Positions 1 through 11,924 of a DNA stretch of 64,000 bases are shown one piece after another. How positions within the stretch are numbered: position 1 is the stretch's first letter; each line of letters starts with the position of its first letter. Under the pieces are notes generated by a model. It searched no databases, had not been told where the DNA came from, and saw only the letters and a list, made by a program, of their open reading frames with translations. Source of the stretch: Viscum album (Eukaryota; Streptophyta; Magnoliopsida; Santalales; Viscaceae). The stretch covers positions 1,904,150,644 to 1,904,214,643 of the forward strand of contig OY728163.1 in assembly GCA_963277665.1 (NCBI GenBank), read 5' to 3'. The translations under genes and the position numbers were made by a program.

Positions 1-3000
1 ATATATAGAAAACTATTTCACCTCAATCTGATGAACGGTGTGACCGGTATGACTCCAAGTGTGTCTTTTTATTTAAAATTAACATTAATGTTAGTAATAA
101 AAAAACAAGTTACATATGAAAAACCATGAAAACACATTCATATTATCTTTATACTTTAGAAAAAATATCCTTACATCATTTGTGACATATAGGAAAAATC
201 CTCACCTAAATCTGATACACAATGTGCCCAATATGACTCCAAGTGTGTCTTTTTATTTAAAATTAACATAAATTTTAGTAAAAAGGACTGGTGATATACT
301 CAAAATGCCAAAAATGAATTTTTATTGTTTTAATACCTTATTTCATTGATCTATATGTAATTTTTGAAATATAGTAACAATCTGAATCTCAATCTGATAC
401 ATGGTGTGCCCAGTATAACTCAAAGTGTCTCTTATTAGTTTAAAAGTCTTATTTCAGTACAAAAAGTGTGTCACTCAATGAAAACTGATAAAAAACTAAT
501 TTATTGTCTTGATATTTTAGTATAATTATTCATAATTCATTTTTTATGTGTAAGAATCATTATTACATCAAACTAACACACGATGTGACTAGTATGACTC
601 ATAGTGCATGTTTCTAGTTTAAAATGACATTTTAGTAAAAAAAATAAAAGTTACATACTCAAAACCATGAAAAAACATTCATATTGTTTTTATTCTTGAT
701 GAAATTGATACATAATTCATTTTTTATGTGTAGGAATCAGACTCACCTCAATCTAACGCATGATTTTACTAGTATGACTCCAAGTGTATCTTTTTATTTA
801 AAATTGGTATTTATTTTAGTAAAAAAGAAAAGTGAAATACTAAAAAAATGATTTGAATTTTTTATACATAAAATTATTTATAAGTCATTTATTATGTTTT
901 GTAATCAGCCTCACCTCAATCTGATACACGGTGGGCCTGGTACAACTCCAAGTGTGAATTTTTATTTAAAATAGACATCAAGTTTAGTAAAAAAGAAAAG
1001 TAACATACTCAAAACCAATAAAACACATTCAAATTGATTTGATACCTTATAAAAATGATCCATAAGTCATTTTTGACATATAGGAATCAGACACACCTAA
1101 ATTCGATGAACGGTGTTCCTAGTATAACTATAAGTGTATGTTATAAGTTTAAAATTGACATTTTAGTTCAAAAGGTTTGTCACTTAATGAAAACAAAGCC
1201 AAAAACATTCATATTGTCTTGATAATTTAGATAAAAAATACATTGGTCGTTTTTTACATGTAGGAATTAGTCTCACATCAAACTAACACATGATGTGATT
1301 TGTATGATTCAAAGTGCGTGTTTTTAGTTTAAAATTAAATTTTAGTTAAAAGGAAATTGAAATACTCAAAACCAATAAAATGCATTCAGATAATTTTGAT
1401 ACTTTATAAAAATGATCCATAAGTAATTTTTGACATGTTGGAATTATCCTCCTCTCAATCCAGCACACGGTGTGACCATTATGTCTCCATGTGTTTATTT
1501 TTATTTAAATTTTACATTAATTTTACTGAAAAATAAGTGACATACTCAAAATTGATAAAATGCATTCAAATTATTATGAAACTTTACGAAAATTATCCAA
1601 AAGACATTTTTTATGTGTATAAATCACCCACACCTCAATCTGACTCACGATGTTACCAGTATAACTCCAAGTGTATATTTTTATTTATAATTGAAATGAA
1701 TTTTAGTAAAAAAGAGAGGTGACATACTCAAACCCAAGTAAATGAAGTAGAATTGTTATGATACTTCATTAAAATTAACCATAAGTAAATTTTTATGTGT
1801 ATGAATCAGCAGCACCTAAATTCAACACATTGTGTGACCAGTATGATTTCAAGTGTGTCTTTTTATTTAAATTTGTCATTAATTATAGTAAAAAAGACAA
1901 GTGACATACTCAAAATCAAGAAAACACAATTATATTATTTTGATACTTTAGTACAATAATAAAAAATTCATCTGTGATGTATAGTAATCATTCATACCTC
2001 AATATGATGCACAGTGTATCTAGTATAACTCAAAGTGTCTATTATCAGTTTAAAATTAACATTTTTGTTTAAAAAGTGTTTCACTCACTAAAAAACTGAG
2101 AAAATGTTATTAGATTGTCTCAATAATTTCTTTAAATGGTTTATATTTAATTTATAACATATAGGAATCATTCTCACATCAAACTGACATGTGATGTGAC
2201 CAGTATGACTCAAAGTTCATGTTTCTAGTTTAAAATGACATTTTAGTAAAAAAGACAAGTGAAATATTAAAAACTAAGAAAACTTATTCATATTGTTTTT
2301 ATGATTTAGTAAAATTATCCATAAGTCATTTTTAATATGTAAGAATCATCCTCACCTCAATATGATGCATGGTTACTTGAATGAATCCAAGAGTGTATTT
2401 TTATTTAAAGTTGTCATTAATTTTAGTAAAAAAAGATAAGTGACATACTCAAAACAAAGTAAACAAATTAGTACTATTTTGATTCATTATGAAAATGATA
2501 AATAAGTCATTTTTTATTTGTATAAATCATTCTCAACTTAATATGATACCCAATGTTCCATGTGTGACTCAAAGTATCTTTTGTCAGTTTAAATTTTACA
2601 TTTTAGTTCAAAAAGTGTGTTACTCACTGAAAACCTTGTAAAGACTCTCAAATTGTATTAATAATTTATAAAAATGACTCATAATATATTTTTCATGTAT
2701 AGGAACCAGTATCACATTAAACTAACACATGATGTGATTATTATGACTCAAAGTTCATGTTTCCAGTTTAAAATGGAATTTTAGTAAGAAAACACAAGTG
2801 ACATACTTAAAAATAAGAAAATACAATAAGATTGTTTTGATACTTTAGTAAAATTATCCATAATTTATTTGTGACATATATAAATTGACCTCTCATCAAT
2901 ATGACACACAAATTGGTTGGTATGATTCAATGTGTGTGTTTTCAATATATAAGTGTCATTTTAGTCCAAAACGCACATCACATCACCAAAACTAAGTAAA

Positions 3001-3235
3001 CGAGCTCATATTTTTTTCTCATAATTTTATCTGTTATTAATTAATTAATTTCCTTATAATTTTCATCCTATAATTCACTATTTAATTTGCACAAATATAA
3101 TGCTTGAATATGATCAAGAAATAGTGTGATGTGTAAGAATCAACTGCAACATAATCTTATACACATTGTTCCCGATATGACTCAATGTTTAGTTTAAAAT
3201 TGAAACTTTATGTTTAATTTATTTCTTTATAGTAT
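1..3235. repeat. ~180-bp tandem satellite array, diverged, with A/B/C monomer types
   Basis: A phrase like cacctcaatctgatacac recurs near 20, 203, 385, 563, 743, 911, 1093, 1272, 1452, 1630, 1812, 1996, 2175, 2352, 2533, 2711, 2892 and, degenerate, 3148. This gives about 18 monomers of 177-183 bp in one orientation. Each monomer carries a ttatttaaaatt or agtttaaaat block, an 'attttagtaaaaaa' block and a 'gtgacatactcaaaa' block. Monomers fall into visible types. A has tttttatttaaaatt. B has a 'gtgtgtcactcaatgaaaa' block. C has 'gtttctagtttaaaatg'. The array starts before the window and fades out after about 3150. Monomer length is typical of plant centromeric or subtelomeric satellites, but location cannot be inferred from length alone. 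Confidence 0.9.
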
Positions 3236-3682
3236 TACTAACATATGAGTTTTTTTATACAGGTACATTAATTTTCTCATGCTAGGCTAGTTTTTTCAGC
3301 GATATCATGACTGGGGTCGGGGGCTGAAGAAAATGGAACATTTATGTTTTTGAATGTTTGTGATAATTTGTACTTACTCATGTAATTGTAAAAACAATTT
3401 TTTAAATGTCTATAATATATATATTTTTCTTATATTTATGTTTTAAATTTTTTTTCATTAAAATTCTTTATTTTCAAACTATTTTTTCTGTTGTTTTTTC
3501 TACTGTAGTGTGTAGTCAATTTGTAAACACACTATAATATTCCCCTTTATCTGTACTTTTAGAAGCACGGACAACGGGTCCCATTATCTTCACTAATAAA
3601 ATCCTAGGGCTTTTAATCATGAACTAATAGACAGTTCTTTTTTGTGATTAAAATGACCTATTTTATCACTATTAAAGGCATG
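3236..3682. other. AT-rich spacer, no gene seen
   Basis: Low-complexity AT-rich sequence between the satellite and a CACTA-like terminus. I see no ORF, RNA gene or recognisable repeat domain. A ctactgtagtg string near 3500-3510 resembles another degenerate CACTA-type end, but nothing supports a full element. Confidence 0.5.
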
Positions 3683-3697
3683 TTTTGTAGTAGTGGA
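3683..3697 (+). repeat. solo CACTA-type terminal sequence (right end)
   Basis: tgttttgtagtagtg is the reverse complement of CACTACTACAAAACA, the usual terminus of plant CACTA (En/Spm) elements. I found no matching left end within the preceding 3.7 kb, so this is a lone or truncated end. Confidence 0.35.
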
Positions 3698-5254
3698 AGA
3701 AATAAATATAAGATCTCATATTGGTCATAGCATGTGATACCTAACTCTATCTAGGATTAACCCACAGTAGGGATCACTCATCAAATGTTTTGGATGGGAT
3801 GCAACATTGTACCTTCATGAGGATAGATCAAGGGAATGTACCCATACCAAATCAATTTGATAGAATTCACCCATGATAAAAAAAAGTTGGACTGATGTAA
3901 AAAAATAATCTAACCTACCTGCAAAGGAGTATATGGAATATATTGGGGACACAAGGAATATCTCGCTAAGTCTGGTCTCACCCATTTCCATGTCTATGTC
4001 TATGAACTCTACTTGTTCTCATGTACACCTCATGGGTCTCTGTACACTACCTATGTCCATGTACACTGTCCATGTCTATGATCATGTTTGATGCACAGTA
4101 CACACCGATCACCCATCGAAGGGATCACATAGCGTGTGGACCAAGTACATGGTCATGTGATATTTTTCTCATACCGAAACCCTAAAAATACATCTGTGAG
4201 ACCCAAAAAATGTGTTATTCCAAACTAAACATCATGTGGCCACAAATTTTATAGAATATTAGTTCCATTATGTGTTTTTTGAATCCATATCCCTTTTTTC
4301 TTTTCCAGTATGATTCTCAACCATAACTCACATAACCAAGTTGACCATAATCAATGGCCTATCTATTATTGGATTCTAATCATTTTTCACTGGAAAAATC
4401 ATTGTTCATAACCTCCCATCGATCTTCACATAAAAGTTTGAAAAATCATCATCATTGATTTATATTCTGAATTCTCATCATCATGATAATTCCTCCAATG
4501 TTCTACAATCCAACATTTTGAACCCATCACATCAAACCATGGAACCCCTAATCGATCATGCAATGAAATAGGGTCCCAAAAAAAGTTCAAACCACCAACC
4601 AATTGAGCATAAATGATGGATTTACTTAAAACAGAGGGACAAAACCAAGATATAAAATAGTGAGAAATATTAATGTTGGCCATGTTAGGAATGGCCAGCG
4701 TCATTGGAAGAACAACAAGAGATTTTATGGGTAAAATAATAATCAATTCCTAATTCTAAGAAATGAAAATAATAACTGGAAATTAAATGAAAACAATCCA
4801 TGATTTAATTTATAAAATAATTAAGTCAGATTCATCATATAAATTTATGAATGGGAAATTATACCAATGATAGGCCTAAATAGAATCGTTATTTCCCTCA
4901 TGTCTAATAAAAAATAATTTTATTTTATCCCCAACAACACTAAATACAAAGGTGTAGTAAAGTGTAAGTATGGGGTCGAACCCACAGATAGTGGGGAACG
5001 TAGAAGGCAATTATTTACCAAAGGTTGAGTCACTCAAATATTTTATAAAATACTAAACTGACACAAAATAAAATACATAAAGATATATGATAAGGGAATA
5101 TGGTCAATTTCATGGTATAGTCAAAAGATAATCCTAAATATAACTTGGGAAAGTCCTATAGAATAGGTTGTGAAGTGGTGTAAGGGTCTCCAATTGGTTT
5201 TGGTCAAACCAATTGGATCTACTTATGATACAACTATCCCATGGTCAGGGTATA
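3698..5254. other. gene-free sequence, probably old retroelement UTR or LTR
   Basis: 3990-4090 holds short irregular repeats of catgtctatg/catgtacac type. 4925-5254 contains a ggggtcgaacccacagat block of the kind found in non-coding parts of plant gypsy elements. This sequence should continue at 56369 across the LARD insertion, since the LARD target duplication brackets the two. No intact gene is visible. Confidence 0.4.
4426..4746 (-). other. unrecognised 106-codon ORF
   Basis: An open frame of 106 codons with an ATG at 4746. I do not recognise the protein. It has a hydrophobic N-terminal third and a Trp/His/Asp-rich middle (WDPISLHDRLGVPWFDV). It lies in sequence flanking a retroelement and has no neighbouring exon-like ORFs. 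Chance ORF or a transposon fragment is the likeliest explanation. Confidence 0.15.
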
Positions 5255-6656
5255 TCTAATGTAACACCCTAAAATTATAAAGTACAACTTTGTTTTCAAT
5301 AATGGGTATGACATGAAACACCAAACACTTAATGGAATATAATATCCCAAGACTCTACTATATATTTACTATTTTAAATAAATTAAACACATGATATTTC
5401 TTTTCATTCATGAAACACTGATTTATCTTGCATTACACATAAGAGCAATCTTCCTGGATAGCTTCTTATACACACAAGAGAGACCTTCCACGATAGCTTG
5501 CAATACATGCAAGACTAAATTTCACTAAATAACAATGTATTGTCAAAATATTATTATTTAATATAATATGATATAAAATAGAAATTAAATTAGTTTTTAT
5601 GAGTAGTAATAACTAAAATATAAAAATTATGGTTCACACTAATATAAAATTAATTCGTTAGTTAAAAATTTATGAGAGACAAATATAAGAACCAATTTGA
5701 TATAAAAATGAAATATTATTATTTTTCTGCTTCCAAAGGTGTTTTACCTTAATAAACATAAATAATTACAATTATTAAATGATTTTAATGAAACATATAT
5801 GTTATATATTCAATAAAATATTTTTTATATTTATACATTAGGTTTCATATGCATAAGATAAGAAGAAAACCTATTTCACACAAAAAACCTATATTTTTAT
5901 AAAGGCAATTTTATGGCCTTTTAATAGAGAACCCATTTTAAATCTTAATTTTGACATTATTATAAATTTAATTTGATAACATAAACTTCATTATTTAATT
6001 CATACTATCATAATTATCCTCAGGTGATTTTTTGGTATTTTTCTGAGAAAATTCAATTTTGATGAGTAGTGAAAAATAATGCATTTTAGTTAAAAACTGT
6101 ATTTTTGTTTAAATAATTATTAATGATAAATTATATTTTAATTTTTCTTAAAAAGTTAAATTAGATAAACAATACATATATTACTACAATTTAGTATACA
6201 ATAATCAATTTTGAATTTTAATTTAATATAAAAACTCAACAATATTTTGAACATTTTTCTATTAAAACTAGTTAAACCATCTTTCTGCAAGATTAACATT
6301 AATCATAATTTTTCCAATTCTATGATTTGAATTTAAAAAAATGTGAACACACCATTTTAATAAGGATGATGTTTTGAGTCTAATAATTTCAACTTAATTT
6401 TTTACCATGATGATTGGTGAAAGTGATTAAAATTATCTACAATGATTAGAGTGTAATTACTCTTACAAATGGACTAAACCTTATATTTAAGGGCCCAAAT
6501 GACCTTGAAACTTATCCAAATCCACTTTTATGTCCATAATTTGGAAATTAACAATAAATTAATCAGTTTTTTTTGTTTTTTTTATGTCTTTTTTAGGTAA
6601 AAATATATGTACACCTAACTTGTTTCCAAAAATTCCATGTGAGTCTGTTTCCTTCC

Positions 6657-6665
6657 CTATAAAAG
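6657..6665 (+). promoter_or_regulatory. LTR1 TATA box
   Basis: ctataaaag sits in a pyrimidine-rich context (ccttccctataaaagcc). It is conserved at 13321-13329 in LTR2. Transcription would be expected to start about 30 nt downstream, near 6690, defining the start of R. Confidence 0.7.
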
Positions 6666-6798
6666 CCACCACCTCCCCACCATCCGCAAACCTCTCAAGC
6701 CACATTCGATTGTCCAAAATCTTCCAAATTTCTCTTAAGAAATCCCCCCCTTATCATCCTATAATTCTAAATTTTGGAATAAAGTATTTCAAAGAATA

Positions 6799-6816
6799 TT
6801 TTGGTTCAAACCAAAA
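6799..6816 (+). other. hairpin just before the putative leader donor
   Basis: TTTTGGTT and AACCAAAA (8 bp) flank a 2-nt loop, 20 nt upstream of AAGAG|GTAAC. The block is kept in LTR2 (near 13463-13480). The TR-GAG leader has its own 7-bp hairpin in a similar place (46284-46302). Confidence 0.45.
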
Positions 6817-7200
6817 GAAGTTACCTGATTAAGAGGTAACATCTTCTCTCAATATTTTTTGTTTCATTTCCATTATTCAACCCCTATACTCTTATTATTT
6901 TATGATTACTTAACATAACCAGTATTATCAATATACTAGGATATTTTATGTTAATATTTATACGTACACTTAGACACGTCTTCATCAAATGGGTAACGAG
7001 CATATTGTTTTTGTATGTTGCGAACTACTGCTTCAAGAAATGATGATTGTTCATTTTTCCATTTCCAAATTTCATGGTTGGACATAATGATGGAAAAAAA
7101 ATTTATACATATTATATATGATATTTTTTATTTTCTTTAGATTATTTAATTATTTTACAACACATACCCTTATACTTTCAAATTTTTCATTATTACGATA

Positions 7201-7245
7201 ACATCGATTGAGGAAGTTTGGACTATCGCCCTCTCAAAGCGATGT
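7201..7245 (+). other. leader hairpin 1 of LTR1
   Basis: Arms ACATCGATTGAGG (7201-7213) and 7230-7245 pair imperfectly around a loop containing GGACTATCG. In LTR2 the same site pairs better (13863-13911). The loop core is shared with the next two hairpins and with the TR-GAG hairpins. Confidence 0.55.
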
Positions 7246-7406
7246 GATTCGTTCACACGATTCATGGAACGTATAAAAGATGATTATAATTGAACATATT
7301 ATACATACAAAAAATATATATTATATCCATTACATAATTAACTTTCTTGATATATATATATATATAATTTTCTTTATTATCCTTTCACACACTAAAAAGT
7401 GATAAG

Positions 7407-7441
7407 GTCAGTCGTGGACATGTGGACTACCGCCACCTGAC
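7407..7441 (+). other. leader hairpin 2 of LTR1
   Basis: GTCAGTCGTGG (7407-7417) pairs with CCACCTGAC (7433-7441), giving 9 bp with a 2-nt bulge. The loop contains GTGGACTACCG. It lies about 200 bp after hairpin 1. Confidence 0.5.
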
Positions 7442-7573
7442 ACAATGTGATTACTTCTACATCATGATAATTTTATATATAAGTATATGTGAATAAATAA
7501 TATGTCATTAATGATATTATTATTATTATGTAAATATATAATTCTACTTACATTCTTTCTATAATGATCATTA

Positions 7574-7643
7574 AAAAATGAGAATGTTACTCATGCTAAT
7601 GTACAGCCTACCATCTCCATGATTGTAACATTGGTTCATTTTT
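7574..7643 (+). other. leader hairpin 3 of LTR1
   Basis: AAAAATGA (7574-7581) pairs with TCATTTTT (7636-7643), and AATGTTAC (7583-7590) pairs with GTAACATT (7625-7632). That is 16 bp with small internal loops. The apical part contains GCCTACCATCTCC, a variant of the shared loop core. In LTR2 the inner arm pair is AATGTT/AACGTT, still pairing through a T-G wobble. Confidence 0.55.
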
Positions 7644-9925
7644 CATAACCATGTTTAATTATTTATTTTAAAAGTATAATTAATGTATAAATATTATTAT
7701 TATGTCATTATTATTATTCTTTATATGTTATATAGTGACCTCTTTGACCATAGTTGACCTACCAAAGTTGTTTTTGAGACATAAACCGAATTTGGTCAAA
7801 ACACCTGATGTAAAAATAATCGTATAAGTAGTTGTATACAACATAGTAATAAGTGAAATAAAAGGGATTATAAACTTGAAAATGGTTCTCCATTAAGTAT
7901 AAAATTAACATAAGTTTATTACACATGAATTTAAATTATGTTCACCGAAAAGGAAACACAAGGTAAGGGATTCTCATCTTACATTTTTATATATTTGAGA
8001 TAAATGTCATGTACACCACTTACATAATTTGTGTGGTGTATCTACTAACCATTTTATTATATTATATCATTAATAATTTTATAGTAAGAGTATCTTAAAC
8101 TTTAATTTCATATTATTCCTTAATGAGGTTTATGATTTAAAAAGTTTCAATGTGGTAGGGGACACTTTGAAATGTTTAAACATTATTTTCCTCAACAAAA
8201 ACATTAATGATATTTTAATGGTATTTCCATTAGAGGAAATTTTATGAATATTTTTTCAATGAAAACTTTAATTTTCTCTCCTCTGGTTTTTCATGAACAT
8301 TTTCAAGTATAAATACCATTTTTCAATCTTTGTTACTCAATGTGTTTTAAAAAAAATTAGGAAAACCTGACTTTATTTATATCTTTAATCTAAGAACCTA
8401 TTTTCTTCTAGAAACCATGTTTTATTAAAATGTTTTCCAAAATGTTCTAAAATTATTTGGTAAATAAATTTTTAACAAATTTTTATTAATGTTTTTAAAG
8501 TAATATTCTTTTCATTTTCCGAACAAGTCATTTTTCTTACATTTTTACCATGAAAATGGAATTTTATTTTAACCTTGTATTTCATGTAAGTATTTAACCA
8601 TAATCATTCCTTTAAAGATTAATTTTCATTTCTGAATGTTTAATTGTTTTTAAAAAAAATTAAAATTTATTTTCAAAGAAAATTATTTTGAAAAGGTTTT
8701 TTAAAAAACAATAGGATATTTTCCTCAAGAATATTTTTAAAATATCTTTTTATAATATTTATATTCATCAAAGACAACAACCCTTTATTTTACTTCACTT
8801 GGTTTATGTTGTAATGATACCATCCTTGAATATCCTAAGGATAGTTTATGACTGATTTGGACAAGGATAGTATTTACATTCACTCCCTTGATTTCTTTTT
8901 GCAATTGAAATATTTAATCTTCTATAATCATTTAACATTGAAATTCTCCATAATTATCCATTTTAATTATCATTATTATTAATATTTCCTAAACCATATG
9001 GCATTTAACATATGGTGTATACTTTGAAATTTTGTTTATAATTTGGGTAAATATTGATAAATATGTACCTCTTATTCCATATGGATATTTGATAAGGCAC
9101 ATTGTTAAATTGATTATTCGATATATGAGGAATGTTTTGGACTATTAAAACATGGGTGGGGACCAGTTATAGATTTACCATAGATGCATTAGTAGTCTCA
9201 TGGGACTAGTCATTTGGATAGATGCCTTTGATGTGTTTTTACCCAGCATTTTTTGTATCGTCTTGTGAAAGCTCTTAACGGTAATGGTACCACATACCTA
9301 GGAAACATGGCGTCCAATAATTAAGAATTTTTTCATTTAGATTCGGTTATTATCCATGAGATTTTGTATCGACAAATCTATGGATACTTTTCATTCTCAT
9401 TTTATTGATTAGATAACCTGAGTTTTAGTTTCTTACCTTTCCATATTTAGTTTTCCTTATCTAGTTATTTGAAAGGAATGTGTTTCCAATTATTACCTTT
9501 CCATATTTTTAACTCACTTACATTCATTTTATTGATTATATGACATGTGTGTTCAGTTATTTACCTTTACATATTGATTATTATCATTGATTCATTATTT
9601 CTTCCACTTTAATTACCCTCACATATCATTTTAGCTCACCCTAATTATATTTATTTCCCCAGGTATCCAAGAAGTGTACTATGAAAGATATTCTTGGATT
9701 TACTAAATGTATTAAGTTTACCCTTATTGTTATTTATTTATATTTTATAAAGAAAAAAATTCTTTATCATTAGTGTAGTCATTTGTAATATGAGACTCAT
9801 TTATGTATCTAGTTTCCCATGACTACTAAAATGATTGGTTCTTCAGGGCTTGATTCGTTGTAATCATGCCAATGTAATTGATAGTAGACACTAGCTTTGG
9901 GCTTCGGGTCATGGGTTTCTAGAGT

Positions 9926-9937
9926 CAGTATCAGAGG
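9926..9937 (+). promoter_or_regulatory. primer binding site, initiator tRNA-Met type
   Basis: cagtatcagagg matches TGGTATCAGAGG, the usual tRNA-iMet primer site of plant LTR retrotransposons, at 10 of 12 positions. It sits directly after the LTR1 end. The intact version occurs in the TR-GAG element at 50912-50923. Confidence 0.65.
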
Positions 9938-10430
9938 AAGTTTAGTAAAAACCTTGGCAACTATATTTAAAAAAATATAGGTTAGAGAACATAAACCGGA
10001 GGTAGAATTTGAGTATATGTATATAATAACACCATAGATTTTTGGTAAAGTATAGATTATGTGGGTATTCATATAAATAAATACTTATCTAGATATTAAA
10101 AGAGGATGTTATTCTAGTATAAATGTACATAATATTAACAACTTCTACATGGTGTTTCAGGCCTGACTCAGGGTAACCTGGTACATGACAATGGGCCTTA
10201 CTACGCACCTAGTTTGACACTCCTAGTGAATTTTCTTAAGATAATCTATTTTTTTCTTTTCAAACCATTATAAAGAATTTTAATAGATAATGAAAATTAA
10301 TATTATAGGTTAAACCTAAGTATTTTTAGATTTAAAAATAAGGTTTCAAGATTTAGATATCTTATAGATAACTATATGATTTTCTCATTATGAGTATTAT
10401 TGCTCACACTATTCTTTTTATTTTTAGTCA

Positions 10431-10883
10431 ATGGATAGAACCCGAAGGATTAAAGTTAACATCAAACATGAATAAAAATGTAGTAAAAATGAGAAACCAA
10501 ATGATGTGTTGACAACAGTGAAGGATATCGTGTTTATACTAAACCGGTTTTCCCAAAATATGATTTATAATATATATACCTTTTATAACTCCCAGACACA
10601 CTAAAGAAGAGAAGCACGGAGGTTTCTAAGAGCTCGAGTGGTGGAGATAATCAAAAAAATAAGGCTTGATTTATGAAATGTGATATTTTTGGAAGGAGGA
10701 ACCCAAGAAAGTTTCTTAATTGAATAATGAAATTCTTTATATATTGGAAACAAGGACATAAAACAAAAGAATTTACAAAGAAAAATAAAGAGTATAATAG
10801 AAGGAAATGTAGCTCATCCTAGGAAATCTTTTATAGTTTATTTTCATAAGTGTAGGGAACCTAGATATTACCCAATATAATTC
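10431..10883 (+). pseudogene. decayed gag remnant with two ruined zinc knuckles
   Basis: An ATG at 10431 opens MDRTRRIKVNIKHE and then a stop, recalling the MAGTRRNRVNAE start of the intact gag at 50665. At 10733-10774 the frame reads FFIYWKQGHKTKEF. This is a CX2CX4HX4C knuckle whose three cysteines have become F, Y and F. A second knuckle at 10842-10883 keeps one cysteine and carries an internal stop. The two knuckles and the start are in different frames. Only about 300 nt separate the start from the first recognisable knuckle, against about 850 nt in the intact gag. Most of the Retrotrans_gag domain is therefore deleted. The element once encoded a chromovirus-like Gag and has lost it. Confidence 0.65.
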
Positions 10884-11916
10884 CCTCATATAAAGGATAA
10901 TATTTATACCACAAAAGTATCTATGTGAAAATAAGTGGATGAAGTACTTGTGTATTGAGGATGAATTAGAAACCTTAGTTAGGAGTCTGTTTAATGATTA
11001 AATTTCAAGGATTTATATCACATTTATTTTGTAAATTATATTAATTTGGTTTTATATATAGACAACATTTATACCGGGTGACAACCAATCAAATCCAGCA
11101 AGGTCGCAGGCCGTGAACCAATGACTGATGGATGATAAGGGTTTCATTAAAACCACTAACCAACAAAATGTCATGCTTAATTTTTCATTGTTTTTAGTTA
11201 AAAAAATTGATGAATAGATGTTAATAGTGAACTAGTAGTATAAATTTTGGAGATTAGAGGTTAATATATTAACCTTATTGGTTTTTGAAGATTGTTAAAG
11301 ACAAATAGTTGTACTATTCACTCTTTTATAGGCCTTACGATCCTTTAAATATTTCTATTAGCTCTTTAAGAATAAAAAAATCATTATTGGTAGTTAATTT
11401 CTAGGAGTATATGAATGAATTATAATTTCATCGAAGCACATCAAAATTTTAGTATTGTTCACATGAAATTGAAACATATCTGATATGGATATTTACTTAT
11501 ATTTATGGTTGGTAACAGAATTTCCCCAAAATAGGAAAATGACATAGAAATAAAATTTTGTCCTAATACCTTAATTTCTGTTGAACTAATAGTCTCTTAA
11601 ATCATCTTAGATTTATGTATTTGAGGCCTTTAATATTCTATGGATCATTCACTTGTTTTTGATTGATCACCTCATTCAATACCTATAAATATTTACACTT
11701 TTCTTCCATGTATATGTCTCTACTTTCCACTAAATATCTCATACATAGAAACCTAGATACATGGCATTCCATGTGACCCCTGTACTTCTCATTATCTATT
11801 TTCTGGAGGATGTTTTAAAAACCATTCTCTTGATGTGGGATTTAAAACATAGGAAGTATCAAACAATCTATCACCATGATCAAGTTTAAATTTTAAGGAT
11901 GCAATTAAATTATGTT

Positions 11917-11924
11917 GGGGATAA
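11917..11924 (+). promoter_or_regulatory. polypurine tract remnant before LTR2
   Basis: ggggataa lies directly before the LTR2 start (tttaacaccc, a mutated TGTAACACCC). This is the expected place of the plus-strand primer in a + strand element. Confidence 0.6.

Larger units (their letters stand above)
6836..9662 (+). other. putative leader intron in LTR1
   Basis: The donor-like AAGAG|GTAAC at 6831-6840 lies 178 nt after the first T of TATAAAAG. Near the LTR end, CTCAC (9635-9639) precedes ttatttccccAG (AG 9661-9662) by about 25 nt. That matches a branch point, polypyrimidine tract and 3' splice site. The same donor, CTCACCC box and CCCAG or CCTAG occur in LTR2 (13499; 56099-56100). The related TR-GAG element has them at equivalent places. 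A second acceptor-like tttttag ends at 10427, 3 nt before the decayed gag ATG. Splicing is inferred from motifs only. Confidence 0.5.
5260..9922 (+). repeat. LARD LTR1 (5' LTR, uninterrupted)
   Basis: It aligns along its length with 11925-14633, 32684-33994 and 55705-56363. The U3 start includes loosely repeated 'cttcc...gatagctt' and 'ttacacacaag' units (5430-5520) that also occur in the TR-GAG LTR, which shows kinship. The TATA box lies at 6657-6665, leader hairpins at 7200-7645 and an acceptor-like site at 9661-9662. By eye it differs from LTR2 by roughly 15 percent, so the insertion is old. Confidence 0.88.
9923..11924 (+). other. LARD internal region, mostly non-coding
   Basis: This 2.0-kb interior lies between the LTRs. 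It contains the primer site, a gag fossil (10431-10883) and a purine tract next to LTR2. No protease, reverse transcriptase, RNase H or integrase motif is visible on either strand, so the element could not have moved without outside proteins. Confidence 0.75.

Noticed and set aside
1..3235. CRISPR-like array
   Set aside because: The repeated unit is the whole ~180-bp monomer with gradual divergence, not short identical repeats with unrelated spacers, and the context is eukaryotic.
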